Positions 36,301-41,393 are shown, numbered from the stretch's first letter. The stretch is DNA of 64,000 bases from Plazaster borealis (GCA_021014325.1 CM037467.1:2728001-2792000); one strand, 5' to 3'. Notes: generated from the sequence alone by a model not told the origin. Numbers and translations are program-made.

Positions 36301-37423
36301 TATTATTTTGAGAAAACAGAATTAGCCGGTGCAAACTGCTACCAACCAAAAGAACCTATGGTATAAAGGCAAAAAATAGTCATTGGCCTGACGTTTCGAC
36401 CCTAGCAGAGTCTTCCTCTTTTTAGCATTCGAGAAAGACTCTGCTAACTAGGGTCGAAACATCAGGCCACTGACTATTTTTGTGCATATATTATTTTGGC
36501 TAAATACAGGTATGTTAAGAACCAACTATTGCATATTGCTATGTACAGGAATGAGAAAGGAGGCCAACCCTCTTAAAAAGGACGAGCATTCACCAAAAAC
36601 ACAACAGCAAATTCCGCACGAAGCAAATTCCGCACGATTGCATCTAAAAAATACAACATCATCTCCTGCACTTGAATTGATTTTAATCCTCCAATCAATA
36701 GCACACAATACAAGTAAAACAACCCAGTCAAGGGCACCAGTTTAAAACCAGATACTATTACTAGCCCTCAAAATTACAATATTTCTTGATAAAAAAGATG
36801 ATTCAAACACAAAACTATACACAGAGACCTCTCGGACATTATCCCTCCCAAGTGAATAGCATTCGGAGCATGGCCAGAGCCATGCTCCCTACAAAGCAGA
36901 GAGAATTACCTGTACCCACAGATAGTAGATGTGGTCTCTCTTCTTCTTGGTTGCTCAAAAATATTAGAAATACAATGGAAAAGAGATTGAATCCAAACGT
37001 TAAATTGTTCTTGTAGATATGCTAGTTAAAAGTTTTCAGAACTATTGAGGGCGCACTTGGTCTCCTAACAGTTATTTATATATTTTGTTCACAGTTCCGG
37101 AGGAGCAAGGCTGTTTCTTCCGCTCCCATCCCAACTACATCCAAATTGACGATTGTCAATCGGAAGAGAGAGTCCCCTACACTGATTGTGAAGGGTTGTG
37201 TGCCTCCAACAGTCGTGTCACCATGTTACCGGATACTCGTATCAGCTTCAACTGCGGCTGCTGTAAGCCAACAATTCTAAATCAGAACTTTGCGAGTATG
37301 CTGTGTAACAACGGCACCAGGTTTGCACATCTGTACTACGAGATCGAGGGATGTGCGTGTAATTCATGTAGCTACGATCCGCTACAGTCACTAGTGGTGA
37401 ACCAGTTCCCCATCCCGCCATAG
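320..37423 (+). CDS. Mucin/VWF-like secreted multidomain protein, 3' part, 54 exons (5' end outside window)
   Basis: The 54 exons listed in the module entries below join in one frame for 4,209 residues plus a stop; every junction has GT/AG ends and matching phase. Modules in order are VWC, PTS, two TIL-like plus VWC pairs, PTS, a Cys-bounded domain in ten copies, PTS, VWC and a C-terminal cystine knot. In VWF and gel-forming mucins, VWC and cystine-knot modules sit at the C terminus and the knot links chains into dimers; Thr/Pro/Ser stretches carry O-glycans. An extracellular glycosylated polymer (mucus gel or adhesive) is therefore inferred. No VWD or C8 domain is visible, but the N-terminal part is missing from the window. 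The first traced exon enters in phase 0 as the last third of a VWC, so the gene clearly continues upstream. Introns carry SINEs, MITEs and minisatellites. Individual small PTS exons could be alternatively spliced, because nearly all are phase 1-1. Confidence 0.85.
478..900. repeat. Inverted pair of tRNA-derived SINEs (family A)
   Basis: The left copy (478 to about 690) is on the minus strand and the right copy (about 700-900) on the plus strand. Each has an A-box-like TCTAGTGGTAAGACTTCTGC and a B-box-like GGTTCGAATCCCACC, then a unique tail with CGGGGAAAGTACTGAGTAT. A tail motif, CTTTATCCCCGATGCA, ends the right copy. Confidence 0.75.
1149..3532 (+). CDS. Complete VWC module in three exons (1149-1192, 2669-2773, 3496-3532)
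   Basis: The exons encode DRCQYVNDPPMVYRE, then VGETWKPDKCTECVCEES continuing to MPAPCDN, then PIDDPDVCCPYC. Together they give the ten-cysteine VWC pattern: first Cys, CxxCxC, three single Cys, then CCxxC. VWC modules bind growth factors or help assemble multimers in extracellular proteins; which applies here is unknown. The splice phases are 1-0, 0-0 and 0-1, so the module as a whole is phase 1-1. The same three-exon split recurs in the last VWC of the gene, pointing to common descent. Confidence 0.85.
1284..1668 (-). repeat. MITE, family M1
   Basis: Ends TTAAAAGCACTGTACACGTT and ACGTGTCCAGTGCCTTTAA are inverted copies. A central palindrome reads AGACTTCTGGCCAGAAGTCT. Confidence 0.85.
2158..2520 (+). 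repeat. tRNA-derived SINE (family B)
   Basis: The head CGTGGCCGAGCGGTCTAG followed by GGGTTTGAATCCTGGTCATG resembles a Leu/Ser-type tRNA. The body continues CACTTGTGCCCTTGAGGAAG. It sits in a VWC intron. Confidence 0.7.
2845..3096 (+). repeat. tRNA-derived SINE (family A)
   Basis: A tail fragment with CTTTATCCCCGATGCA (2850-2876) precedes a head with GGTCTAGTGGGACATCTGC and GTCGTGGGTTTGAATCCCAC and a tail ending near CACATCGGTGTAAG. It abuts the PTS pseudo-exon. Confidence 0.7.
3097..3167 (+). pseudogene. Decayed copy of the PTS exon 4333-4440
   Basis: The stretch matches the 3' half of that exon (same Thr codons, same CCA-rich end, then AAGTAATTG), and similarity continues into the following intron to about 3247. 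The acceptor side has been replaced by a SINE tail. It lies inside a phase-0 VWC intron, so splicing it in would break the frame. Confidence 0.7.
3836..4211 (+). repeat. MITE, family M1
   Basis: Left end TTAAAGGCGTCGTACACGTT, central palindrome AACTTCTTGCAAGAAGTT, right end ending in TGCCTTTAA. Confidence 0.85.
4333..4440 (+). CDS. Exon: Thr/Pro-rich (PTS) linker
   Basis: The exon starts after TTTGTAG and ends at GTAATT, phase 1-1, 108 bases. It encodes a PTTTELPTTTAPTTTEK-type sequence, probably O-glycosylated. It joins the first VWC to the first TIL-like exon in frame. The donor is weak (AAA|GTAATT), but it is the only one that keeps phase. A decayed copy of its 3' half lies at 3097-3167. 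Confidence 0.75.
4540..4955 (-). repeat. Full-length tRNA-derived SINE (family B)
   Basis: Read on the minus strand: tRNA-like head at 4955-4860, a body with the AAGACACTTAACCATTATTG motif, and a 3' end with a TATATAAGACTATTATTATT-like tail. It has the same organisation as 9048-9475. Confidence 0.75.
5008..5188. repeat. Foldback element enclosing telomere-like repeats
   Basis: The left arm ATGTTCCGACACCCCTAGTG and a right arm reading AGGGGTGTCGGAATAT are inverted copies. The interior (about 5041-5122) is degenerate CCCTAA-type repeats. Confidence 0.7.
5238..5509 (+). CDS. Exon: TIL-like cysteine module 1
   Basis: 272 bases, phase 1 in and 0 out. It starts ICPSHCHVTEEIPCDK and contains CKCEEGYYKDGPDGD and SPMCLKFEEHCDEC. 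The spacing of cysteines and the CxCxEGYxxD motif match TIL (trypsin-inhibitor-like) modules, which in VWF and mucins precede VWC-like segments. The end, LNEFGVYIP, leads into the VWC exon at 5925. Inhibitor activity is not implied; in this protein class TIL is structural. Confidence 0.8.
5597..5690 (-). repeat. tRNA-derived SINE head (family D)
   Basis: On the minus strand it reads AGCTTAGTTGGTAGAGCGCC and then a B-box-like GGTTCGGCTC. It has the sense of a tRNA but no clean cloverleaf, so a SINE fragment is more likely than a tRNA gene. Confidence 0.5.
5690..5890 (+). repeat. MITE fragment, family M2
   Basis: It shares GGTACCCGCTGTCACCTTGC and TTTTTGCTGTTTCTCAGCAA with 8085-8300, 30150-30345 and 55930-56205. 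The full element, in the opposite orientation, is at 54330-54770. Confidence 0.5.
5925..6045 (+). CDS. Exon: VWC-like module following TIL-like 1
   Basis: 121 bases, phase 0-1, after a T-rich tract and TAG, ending at GTAGAC. It encodes EGESYVRGECEVCVCRYMF and ends YDGRLPTCVTE. It has the CxxCxC core of VWC but lacks the terminal CCxxC, so it is a short VWC-like unit fused to the preceding TIL-like exon. A different frame of the same DNA is also open but makes no recognisable module. Confidence 0.8.
6094..6468 (+). repeat. MITE, family M1
   Basis: Ends TTAAAGGCACTGGACACGTT and GTGTCCAGTGCCTTTAA; central palindromic segment GGCTTCAGGCCTGAAGTC. Confidence 0.85.
6660..7181 (+). CDS. Two short PTS exons (6660-6710 and 7134-7181)
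   Basis: Both are phase 1-1 with clear acceptors (TTTCATTAG; CTTTTTTCCAG). They encode APTTTVPTTTTEAPTTTG and AGTTVITTPGTTPFLP. The second ends at GTTAGT, a weak donor, but phase is kept into the next TIL-like exon. A tRNA-derived SINE sits in the intron between them. Confidence 0.7.
6832..7091 (+). repeat. tRNA-derived SINE (family C) with (TGAAA)n tail
   Basis: The head is GGGTTGGTGTAGTGGTATCT, a B-box-like GATCCCGGTTCGGAACATGC follows, and the element ends in an AAATGAAATGAAATG microsatellite. Confidence 0.6.
7564..7862 (+). CDS. Exon: TIL-like cysteine module 2
   Basis: 299 bases, phase 1 in and 0 out. It begins ICDDNCHVIEPIPCES, has PCKCREGYIRD, and ends PCEVGPCSIDGTSVL. It aligns with the exon at 5238-5509 (HVxExIPC, CKCxEGYxxD, then a MCxK pair), so the two TIL-like exons arose by duplication. 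The donor is GTATGT. Confidence 0.8.
8085..8300 (+). repeat. MITE fragment, family M2
   Basis: Contains GGTACCCGCTGTCACCTCGC, the TGACAGTTTTTGCTGTTTTC motif and an end reading CTATGACCCTACCTTCAA, as in the full element at 54330-54770. Confidence 0.55.
8310..8750 (+). repeat. 48-bp tandem repeat (about nine copies) in an intron
   Basis: The unit contains GCGAATTACGTGACGCAAAC and CACGCGAAAGTGAATATGAA. Consecutive ATATGAAGCG starts at 8461 and 8509 give the 48-base period. Outer copies are degenerate. Confidence 0.85.
8861..8984 (+). CDS. Exon: VWC-like module following TIL-like 2
   Basis: 124 bases, phase 0-1, acceptor CTTTTTGCAG and donor GTAGGT. It encodes PGETIQKDCLLCTCKSYIG and ends ECVPVVDCTTTPG. 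It has the CxxCxC core like 5925-6045 and the same position after a TIL-like exon. The C-terminal TTTPG runs into the PTS exon at 10085. Confidence 0.85.
9048..9475 (+). repeat. Full-length tRNA-derived SINE (family B)
   Basis: Head GTGTCGTGGCCGAGCGGATA, B box GATTCGAGTTCCGGTCATG, a central body with GTGCACGTAAAAGAACCCAG, and a LINE-like tail AGCGCTTTGAGACATCCATC ending in ATTATTATTATT. Target intron position 9.0 kb. Confidence 0.8.
10085..10582 (+). CDS. Exon: large PTS exon built on 12-residue repeats
   Basis: 498 bases, phase 1-1, acceptor ATATTCCAG and donor GTACGC. The repeat unit reads TTPIRTTTSILT with variants, from a 36-base minisatellite. It is the only PTS exon with regularly placed Ile and Arg, so it carries net positive charge unlike the other linkers. 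Dense O-glycosylation is likely. The antisense frame is also open, as expected from ACN-rich codons. Confidence 0.85.
10978..11178. repeat. MITE with GGGCCCAATTTCATAGAG-type ends
   Basis: The left end TTTTATAGAGCTGCTTAAGC is inverted against the right end AGCAGCTCTATGAAATTGGG, with a diverged interior. Same family as 11992-12148. Confidence 0.65.
11391..12520 (+). CDS. Divergent copy of the Cys-bounded repeat domain, two exons (11391-11644, 12373-12520)
   Basis: Exon one starts VFCMTPLLELEIEEMW and ends RTLDFQYM; exon two starts DLSIELIQNKSIDVLF and ends LQLDYLGCLE. It aligns along its length with the nine 612-base exon copies: Cys near the start, a Trp before a hydrophobic strand, the PLRFVSDLEFRL segment against PFITRLRVFLVG, and a terminal GC(L/E)E. 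Unlike those copies it has an intron after about 84 residues (phase 0). The first acceptor is only moderate (GTGGACAAG) but is the one that keeps frame and brings in the conserved Cys. A SINE and a MITE lie in its intron. Confidence 0.7.
11720..11990 (+). repeat. tRNA-derived SINE (family B), degenerate
   Basis: Head GTGTCATGGCCGAATGGTTT, then GGAATCGAATCCTGGTCATG and CACTTGTGTCCTTGAACAAG; body diverged. Immediately followed by a MITE. Confidence 0.6.
11992..12148. repeat. MITE with GGGCCCAATTTCATAGAG ends
   Basis: A nearly perfect terminal inverted repeat: GGGCCCAATTTCATAGAGCT at the left and its inverse at the right, each followed inward by GCTTAAGC. Central ATACCAGTCACAAAT recurs in 49385-49900. 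Confidence 0.85.
12526..12897 (-). repeat. Diverged MITE related to M1, directly after an exon donor
   Basis: Starts TTTAAAGGGATTGTATACCT six bases after the donor of the divergent domain exon and ends TTACCAAACGTATACAGACC. Confidence 0.6.
13055..15362 (+). CDS. Three PTS exons (13055-13117, 14916-15029, 15174-15362)
   Basis: All are phase 1-1 with GT donors after ACAG or ACTG. They encode PIYGTTPELTTVRSTSVSAT, EEQPLTTVVTTTEGATT and onward, and EKPTTTVIVTTTITTRETT and onward. They bridge the divergent domain copy and the first 612-base copy. The 1.8-kb intron between the first two holds no other exon I can support, only a local duplicated segment near 13765-13850 and 14380-14455. Confidence 0.75.
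15462..16073 (+). CDS. Repeat-domain exon copy 1 (PTS plus Cys-bounded domain)
   Basis: 612 bases, phase 1-1: about 60 residues of PTS, then about 140 residues from ECAEDLDVYPPVKVSR to VFNGCEERG. Predicted features are a pair of Cys at the domain ends, PDEWWKP, two beta-rich segments (HLIVTFIPRSRVTSVIV; PFITRLRVFLVG) and an acidic region. The shape resembles galactose-binding-like (discoidin-type) beta-sandwiches whose ends are joined by a disulfide, but that is inference. This copy is the most distinct of the nine (APVRPDEWW where others have SLPVSPDEWW), so it may be the founder. Donor GTAATT. Confidence 0.85.
16178..17990 (+). repeat. Intronic tandem array, unit about 145 bp, with palindromic CCGGTTCAAACCGG
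   Basis: Units contain TTTGACCTTGACTTCCGGTT and TTGGATTTTTACAATC. The clearest ones run 16.72-16.86 kb and 17.18-17.92 kb (about six units). A poly-T run sits at about 16187-16210 and a CGTCATGATGACGTCATC palindrome near 16330 and 16670. No exon seen in this 2-kb intron. Confidence 0.75.
18129..19049 (+). CDS. Short unit: PTS exon A (18129-18320) plus repeat-domain copy 2 (18438-19049)
   Basis: Exon A (192 bases) encodes VPTSTEVFSSTVSTTRETT and onward. The domain exon is 612 bases. This copy alone has NISIINTDT where the others have NISIRNTDT. The 2-kb intron before it carries a separate tandem array (16.7-17.9 kb). Confidence 0.85.
19187..20660 (+). CDS. Long unit 1: exons 19187-19375, 19497-19658, 19771-19947, 20049-20660 (domain copy 3)
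   Basis: Order A-B-C-D: A is one codon shorter here (189 bases); B (162 bases) ends ETIIVDTTTG; C (177 bases) starts EEPITTVVTTHEI; D is the 612-base domain exon. All are phase 1-1. The start of D is very close to the start of B, so B looks like a truncated D in which the domain was lost. C uses a weak acceptor (AAAACCAAAG). Confidence 0.85.
20798..22273 (+). CDS. Long unit 2: exons 20798-20989, 21111-21272, 21384-21560, 21662-22273 (domain copy 4)
   Basis: Same A-B-C-D layout, offset about 1,612 bases from the previous unit, introns included. The domain copy reads SPEATSKEITT in its linker and PFITRLRV, variants shared with the next unit, so these two are probably the newest pair. Confidence 0.85.
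22411..23885 (+). CDS. Long unit 3: exons 22411-22602, 22724-22885, 22997-23173, 23274-23885 (domain copy 5)
   Basis: The domain exon appears identical in protein to that of the preceding unit, differing by few silent bases (for example GTC for GTT in the SRV motif). The intron between C and D lacks one A of a short A run, which shifts the coordinate by one relative to other units. Confidence 0.85.
24023..25497 (+). CDS. Long unit 4: exons 24023-24214, 24336-24497, 24608-24784, 24886-25497 (domain copy 6)
   Basis: Last of the A-B-C-D units. The domain has FDDKNSN instead of FDEKNSN. Sequence just past its donor (GTAATTGCAGTC) matches the next, short unit instead of the earlier long units, so the long-to-short change in the array falls around here. 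Confidence 0.85.
25634..26555 (+). CDS. Short unit: PTS exon A (25634-25825) plus repeat-domain copy 7 (25944-26555)
   Basis: A-D unit without B and C. The linker reads TSGSPTTTEK (Ser for Pro), shared with the next unit. The domain exon start follows exon A by an intron of only 118 bases. Confidence 0.85.
26692..27612 (+). CDS. Short unit: PTS exon A (26692-26883) plus repeat-domain copy 8 (27001-27612)
   Basis: A-D unit carrying the same GSPTTTEK variant as copy 7. The intron downstream of its domain exon matches the long-unit type (continuing GTAATTGCAATC), so intron and exon variants are mixed between units, a sign of unequal exchange or gene conversion. Confidence 0.85.
27750..28670 (+). 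CDS. Short unit: PTS exon A (27750-27941) plus repeat-domain copy 9 (28059-28670)
   Basis: Last domain copy. It has ETTTTRV at the linker start where others have EATTTRV, and FDDKNSN as in copy 6. It is followed by a hybrid exon instead of another A-D pair. Confidence 0.85.
28806..28997 (+). CDS. Hybrid PTS exon (exon A start, exon B end)
   Basis: 192 bases, phase 1-1. The first half reads like exon A (VPTSTEVFSSTVSTT), but the second half follows exon B (VVTTSPEATTTETIAVDTST), ending at GTGAGT. It marks the 3' edge of the array and looks like the product of recombination between the two exon types. Confidence 0.8.
29068..29121 (+). pseudogene. Decayed PTS exon relic
   Basis: A segment reading ATGACAACTCCTCAGGCAAC and onward to a GT resembles the end of the hybrid exon 28806-28997 (ACAACC...CCTGAGGCAACC...ACAGAG). 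It has no usable phase-1 acceptor, so I treat it as non-coding. Confidence 0.5.
29271..29429 (+). CDS. PTS exon
   Basis: 159 bases, phase 1-1, encoding APTTIATTSQKVITTAEGTT and onward. The acceptor is a tandem AAGCAG: using the first AG (exon from 29268) adds one Ala codon and keeps phase. Donor ACAG|GTATGA. Confidence 0.7.
29486..30080. repeat. Repeat-derived intron sequence
   Basis: Begins with (AAT)n and a TATAGCGCTCTTACAAAAGT motif typical of SINE/LINE tails, here on the minus strand. The rest is unannotated; no gene seen. Confidence 0.4.
30150..30480 (+). repeat. M2 MITE fragment joined to a headless SINE-A tail
   Basis: First part shares GGTACTCGCTGTCAACTTGC and TGATTCATGCATGAATCG with family M2. 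From 30340 it continues with a SINE-A tail (CTTGGGGAAAGTACTGAGTA ... CTTTATCCCCAATACA) that lacks the tRNA head. Confidence 0.55.
30583..30765 (+). CDS. PTS exon related to the D-exon linker
   Basis: 183 bases, phase 1-1, acceptor TATATTCAG and donor GTAAGA. It begins GAPTTTETTTTHLTITAAPT, close to the first 60 residues of the domain exons, but stops before the Cys-bounded domain. It contains a 24-base internal tandem duplication (TTEEVTTT twice). Confidence 0.8.
30905..31320 (+). repeat. Three-copy tandem repeat, unit about 140 bp
   Basis: Each copy contains GTGTGGATTGGTCTTGGGAT (or TTTGTGG variant) followed by TCA..GAAGC and a TCAAGGCTATTATGGCT-type end. Copies start near 30905, 31070 and 31205. 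Confidence 0.75.
31397..32165 (+). CDS. Three PTS exons (31397-31585, 31702-31863, 31989-32165)
   Basis: All are phase 1-1. They encode VATTTEETVTTRVTQETTA and onward, GAPTTTEATSTRVTTTAAPT and onward (a B-type exon ending ETIIVDTTTG), and EGATTTVTTTKETTAVPTTT and onward. They repeat the A-B-C logic of the array in diverged form. Confidence 0.8.
32205..32570 (-). repeat. tRNA-derived SINE (family B) with duplicated head
   Basis: Minus-strand copy; the segment AGACCGGGACTCTAACCCAC with CTCTGCTGATCAGACACTC occurs twice (about 32405-32470 and 32480-32545), so the tRNA-like head is tandemly duplicated. Confidence 0.7.
32775..33908 (+). CDS. Two short PTS exons (32775-32834 and 33849-33908)
   Basis: Both are 60 bases, phase 1-1. 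They encode ELTTTQLPTTVSKTTTKTVT and then TSTAAGTTTAIIRTTQPGDG. The acceptors (ACTTAAAG, TTCTAAAG) have weak pyrimidine tracts, but both exons end at good donors (GTGAGT, GTAAGC) and connect in frame to the last VWC. Confidence 0.65.
32875..33242 (+). repeat. MITE, family M1
   Basis: Ends TTAAAGGCAGGGTATACTTT and GTACACCCTGCCTTTAA; central palindrome AAAGGCTTCAGAAGCCTTT. Confidence 0.8.
33250..33500 (+). repeat. tRNA-derived SINE (family A)
   Basis: Head GGTATAGTTGGTAAGATATC, B box GTCGTGGGTTTGAATCCCAC; a SINE-A tail fragment in opposite orientation (TTGCATCGGGGATAAAGAAT) precedes it. Confidence 0.7.
34521..36009 (+). CDS. C-terminal VWC module in three exons (34521-34558, 35011-35115, 35964-36009)
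   Basis: The pieces are EPPYCKFQGEKYE, EGEVLPIGRPCTILKCGSNG and onward to VICNRTCPN, and GKLVEVNPTTCCPIC. The splice phases (1-0, 0-0, 0-1) are the same as in the VWC at 1149-3532. The first cysteine cluster is reduced (PCTILKC instead of CxxCxC), so it has eight rather than ten Cys. Confidence 0.85.
35524..35879 (+). repeat. MITE, family M1
   Basis: Ends TTAAAGGCACTGAACACGTG and ACGTGTACAGTGCCTTTAA; central segment AACTTCTTGCAAAAAGTTTT. Lies in the intron of the last VWC. Confidence 0.85.
36360..36485. repeat. Inverted repeat in the intron before the last exon
   Basis: CATTGGCCTGACGTTTCGAC on the left pairs with GTCGAAACATCAGGCCACTG on the right around a short AT-rich loop (GAGTCTTCC ... 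AAAGACTC). Probably a small foldback element. Confidence 0.75.
37095..37423 (+). CDS. Terminal exon: C-terminal cystine knot (CTCK) and stop
   Basis: 329 bases from acceptor TTGTTCACAG to TAG. It encodes VPEEQGCFFRSHPNYIQIDD and onward, with DCEGLCAS, FNCGCCKP, MLCNNGT and EGCACNSCSY. Eleven Cys in CTCK spacing end about 15 residues before the stop. In VWF, mucins and related proteins this module forms intermolecular disulfides that dimerise the chain. One N-glycosylation sequon (NNGT) is present. Confidence 0.9.
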
Positions 37424-37528
37424 ACAAAACAAATCTTGACTAAATATCACCTTCCCGCAATATTTTTGTCATTGTGCGGATTTTGAACTTTCAGTTAGGT
37501 TTGTGTGTGCAATTAAATTAAATATCAA

Positions 37529-37534
37529 AATAAA
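37529..37534 (+). promoter_or_regulatory. Polyadenylation signal AATAAA
   Basis: A canonical AATAAA lies about 106 bases after the stop codon of the mucin-like gene; it is the first one downstream. Confidence 0.55.
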
Positions 37535-37639
37535 GATGATTATAAAAGTTACATGTATAAAAAGATGAAATTTAAACTCTGTAAACTCAAAATTTCATAA
37601 CATTTGTTGACAGTGAGTTTGGAAAATGTTTCTGGAATA

Positions 37640-37940
37640 CATATACACAAATTTTATTTTGTTTGATACCCTTTCATGAAGATTGAAACATGACGTCATC
37701 GAACATCAAATTCAAATGGATCTGTACAATACAAAGAGGAATTTGATTTGCCAGTCAACACTAACAGGTCAGATCCAATGCTGTCTTGATTGAATATCAC
37801 CAAAATTCAGGAATGAACTAGAAATTCTCCATACAAAAACGTACAGAACATATGTTTGCAATGTGACTTCATCGAACGTTGTTGAATTTTTGACAAAATT
37901 GCACTTGAAGGGTATCAAACACAATGGCATTTAGCCATTT
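37640..37940 (+). repeat. Dispersed repeat shared with intron segment 34040-34285
   Basis: Both contain TTGATTGAATATCA followed by an ACAGGAAT/TCAGGAAT and ATACAAAAA-type end. The rest of 37.54-39.06 kb shows no gene; a possible M3-type MITE (TTAAAGGTATT ends) spans about 38347-38756. Confidence 0.45.
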
Positions 37941-39059
37941 TCATGTGGAGTCCCTTGTTAGAAATACAATTTTGTTAAAGTCTGTATACAAAAATATGGT
38001 GGGAGACAGATGTTTAGTCAAAGAAATTTTGTTTGACAAAGTAAGTGAACAGGTGACTCTTAATTGTTTGACGATGGCCTGGAATTTAAATTAATTAAAT
38101 AATAGTTTTTATTTAGGATGCATAGGCATTAGTTGTACTTGCTTCCAATGAAAACAATTTTAATGGTGTTCTGTGAATTTTTGGCATAGTGGAAAATATA
38201 CTTCAATAGTTCAAGCAAATGTTTATTGATTATGCTAATTAACTAATATTGATTACATGATGACCATGTGAGTTAGAATTTTGTTGCATGATACTTTGGG
38301 ATAACAGGTGCAATTGTAGGGTGAAATTTGTGCAATATTTAAATTTCTTAAAGGTATTATACAGGATTTGTAGAGCTGACAAAATAGTCGTAGACAGTGC
38401 TCATGTTTTTTGTGATCAACTGTAATGCATGTAATAACAAACCTTTGAAGTTTTGGCTTAATCAGCTGTGTGAGTCAGGAGAAAATAGTTTTTAAAAAAA
38501 ATGAACAATTGTTAGCATGTTAAAACACTTTGTCCTTACTTTTGGGTTGTTACAACCGAAATCAGCTGTTGCATTTTGTTTTTATTTGTTTTTAATTTTT
38601 TTTTAGATTTTCAGATACAGTTTTCTTGAATATGACTTCATTTCAGATGGAAACATATTTTACAGAAAAAATGGTTTTAGTATGAACTTCATCTTTCAGA
38701 CTAAAATGAAACAATGATGTTTTTTATCCTTACCAATCCTTTAAAATACCTTTAAATAGATAAATTATGCTTAAAAAGGGTTAACTATAAGACTTCTTTT
38801 GATGGAATTCAGTCCATGATTGTAGTGGGTGAAACTTGTTCCTGTTTTCTTTGATGGGATAGCTACATGTATGATGTGATATTTAACGAGGATGTGTAAT
38901 TAATTAACCAAGAAAGGTTCAAAACAAGGTGTTTAATGGTGAAAACTATTATTTTATTAACAATCCTAATCTATGATTTGTTTAATTTTGCTGTTTATAG
39001 TTTGCACTCAGAATGTTTATAAAGTAACACTTGCAAATTATTTAAGAGTGAAGTTGTTT

Positions 39060-40333
39060 TATTGAAGTTTTTGTCAAATTTGCCCAAAATTTTCAGTCTA
39101 AGATACAAGGCTTTTGTCAATTTTGAGCCAAATTCTCAGTTTAAAAGACACAAGGCTTACCCCTCGCAGTTTTTGTAAATGTTGCCCCAAATTCTCAGTT
39201 TAAAAGACACAAGGCTTACCCCTTGCAGTTTTTGTCAGTATTTTGACAAAAATTCTCACTTTAAAAGATACAAAGCTTACCCTTGCAGTTTTTGTCAAAT
39301 CTGCTAAAGATTCTCAGTTTGAAAGATGCAAGGCTTACCCCTTGCAAATTTTGTCAATTTTGGGCCAAATTCTCAGTTTAAAAGACACAAGGCTTACCCC
39401 TTGCAATTTTGGTCAAATTGTGCCAAAAATTCTGTCTAAGACGCAAGGCTTACCCCTTGCAGTTTTTGTCAAATTTGCCCAAAATTTTCAGTCAAAGACG
39501 CAAGGCTTACCCCTTGCAGTTTTTGTCAATTTTGTGCCAAATTCTCAGTTTAAAAGACACAAGGCAAATTTTGTCATATTTGGGCCAAATTCTGTTTAAA
39601 AGACACAAGGCTTACCCCTTGCAATTTTTGTCAAATTTGCCAAAAATTCTCAGTCTAAGACACAAGGCTTACCCCTTGCAGTTTTTGTCAAATTTGCGAA
39701 AAAGTCTCAATCTAAGACACAAGCTAACCCCTCACAGTTTTTGTCAATTTTGTGCCAAATTCTCAGTTTAAAAGACACAAGGCTTACCCCTTGCAGTTTT
39801 TGTCAAATTTTCCCTAAACTTCTCAGTCTAAACGCAAGGCTTACCCCTTGCAGTTTATGTCAATTTTGTGCCAAATTCTCAGTTTAAAAGACGCAAGGCT
39901 TACCCCTTGCAGTTTTTGTCAAATTTGCAAATCTCAGTTTAAAAGACACAAGGCTTACCCCTTGCAATTTTTGTCAAATTTGCCCAAAATTCTGTCTAAG
40001 ACACAAGGCTAACCCCATACATTTTTTGTCAATTTTGGGCCAAATTCTCAGTTTAAAAGACGCAAGGCTTACCCCTTGCAATTTCTGTGTATTTTGCCCA
40101 AAATTCTGTCTAAGACACAAGGCTAATCCCTTACATTTTTTGTCAATTTTGGGCCGAATTCTCAGTTTAAAAGATGCAAGGCTTACCCCTTGCAATTTCT
40201 GTCTATTTTGCCCAAAATTCTCAATCTAAGATGCAAGTTTTTGCAGTTTTTGTCAAATTTGCCCAAAATAACCAGTTTAAAAAACTCAAAAGGCTTACCT
40301 CTTGCAGTTTTTGTCAATTTTGTTAAAAAATCT
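39060..40333 (+). repeat. 60-bp tandem array, about 20 copies
   Basis: The unit holds AAGACACAAGGCTTACCCCT, TGCAGTTTTTGTCAA and CAAATTCTCAG. It comes in two alternating versions (GTTTAAAAGAC and GTCTAAGAC). Open frames within it are by-products of the repeat. The array is cut at 40333 by a retroelement and resumes for part of one unit at about 43594. Confidence 0.85.
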
Positions 40334-40412
40334 CAGCGCCACTAAGGTAGTAATAGTTGGATGTCAGAACAAACACGATCAAAATAGGCATGGTGTAGGA
40401 GGTTGAGCATTC

Positions 40413-40886
40413 TCACAAGATGAGAATCAGTTGACAAATGCACTTGATCACATCCAATGCGAAAGAGATTCCGACTGAATCTGGAGGCTCGCATGTGGAC
40501 TGCTTAATGACGGTGTGGGGATGGCTAAGTAGTGATGCGCAGTGGTGACAGCTGAGGCTAACGTCGTTAACAGACTTGTCTAAATTGAGGGCAAAGAAGT
40601 AGCGTCGAGTCACAGAATTGAGTTGGTGGCGTGTTGGATGGTCGAGTTGTATGTGAAGTGTGGTAAGGAGGCCATGGAGTACTTGACGAGGAACGATGAT
40701 GCATTCTCGTGTAGAGAACAGTGGCTCCTCTCTGCGAACTATCAGTAGCCCATCCTTAGCAACTGATGCGACTTGTAGGTAACGCTTGACACCCTTGATG
40801 GTTGTGGCTTTTTTGGGAGGATTGGTGCCCTGGACCAGGTGAGCGTGGGTACGAAGCAAATCTGGCCACTCTGACTGAACTGCCAA
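40413..40886 (-). pseudogene. Integrase fragment (zinc-binding N-terminal part)
   Basis: Encodes HIQLDHPTRHQLNSVTRRYF and CHHCASL, the H-H-C-C zinc module before an integrase core; the catalytic core is not found. The frame ends where it nears the short terminal direct repeat. Confidence 0.7.
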
Positions 40887-41393
40887 ATATGCAGCCCTGC
40901 TGGTAAATGGGAGCTTAGCTTCACCGGAGAGGACACTCGCATGACCGTGGATTCCTCAATGTGTATGACAAAGGTAGCTACTTGGCAAGTAGGGTCAGAG
41001 CAATCTGGGGCAGTGCGGCTGGCAAAATCGGCGGGGACGTTTGCAGAACCGGCAAGGTGGCGAACGGTGGCTTGGAAACGACTTACGGTGGATAAGAATG
41101 TTGAAATTAGTGGGCTTGCTGAGAATTCACCACGGCATAATTTTTCATATGCTTACATGCATGGTTTGCTCAACAGCTGTTGGTGAGGCCACATGCATGA
41201 TGCTGGGATTGAATGATGAATGGGCCGAAATGTTTGGTGGAGGCTGCAATGGAAAGAGCCTCTACCTTGCAGGGTATCCTGGTTGGCTGTCATCCGCGTA
41301 GTTTGGCCCTGAAAAAACCTGCGAGACAGGGTTTGCCCTGGCGAGTAATGTACAGAGTTTAACCAATGCTGTGTTTCTTGGCAGAGTTATCGG

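Noticed and set aside
36482..37016. Two plus-strand frames between the last VWC and the CTCK exon
   Set aside because: Intronic, no in-phase acceptor and donor, no domain; the junction 36009/37095 is already in phase.
39243..39771. Plus-strand frames with repeated LPLQFLS-type sequence
   Set aside because: They arise from the 60-bp array (a multiple of three) and have no start, splice or composition evidence.
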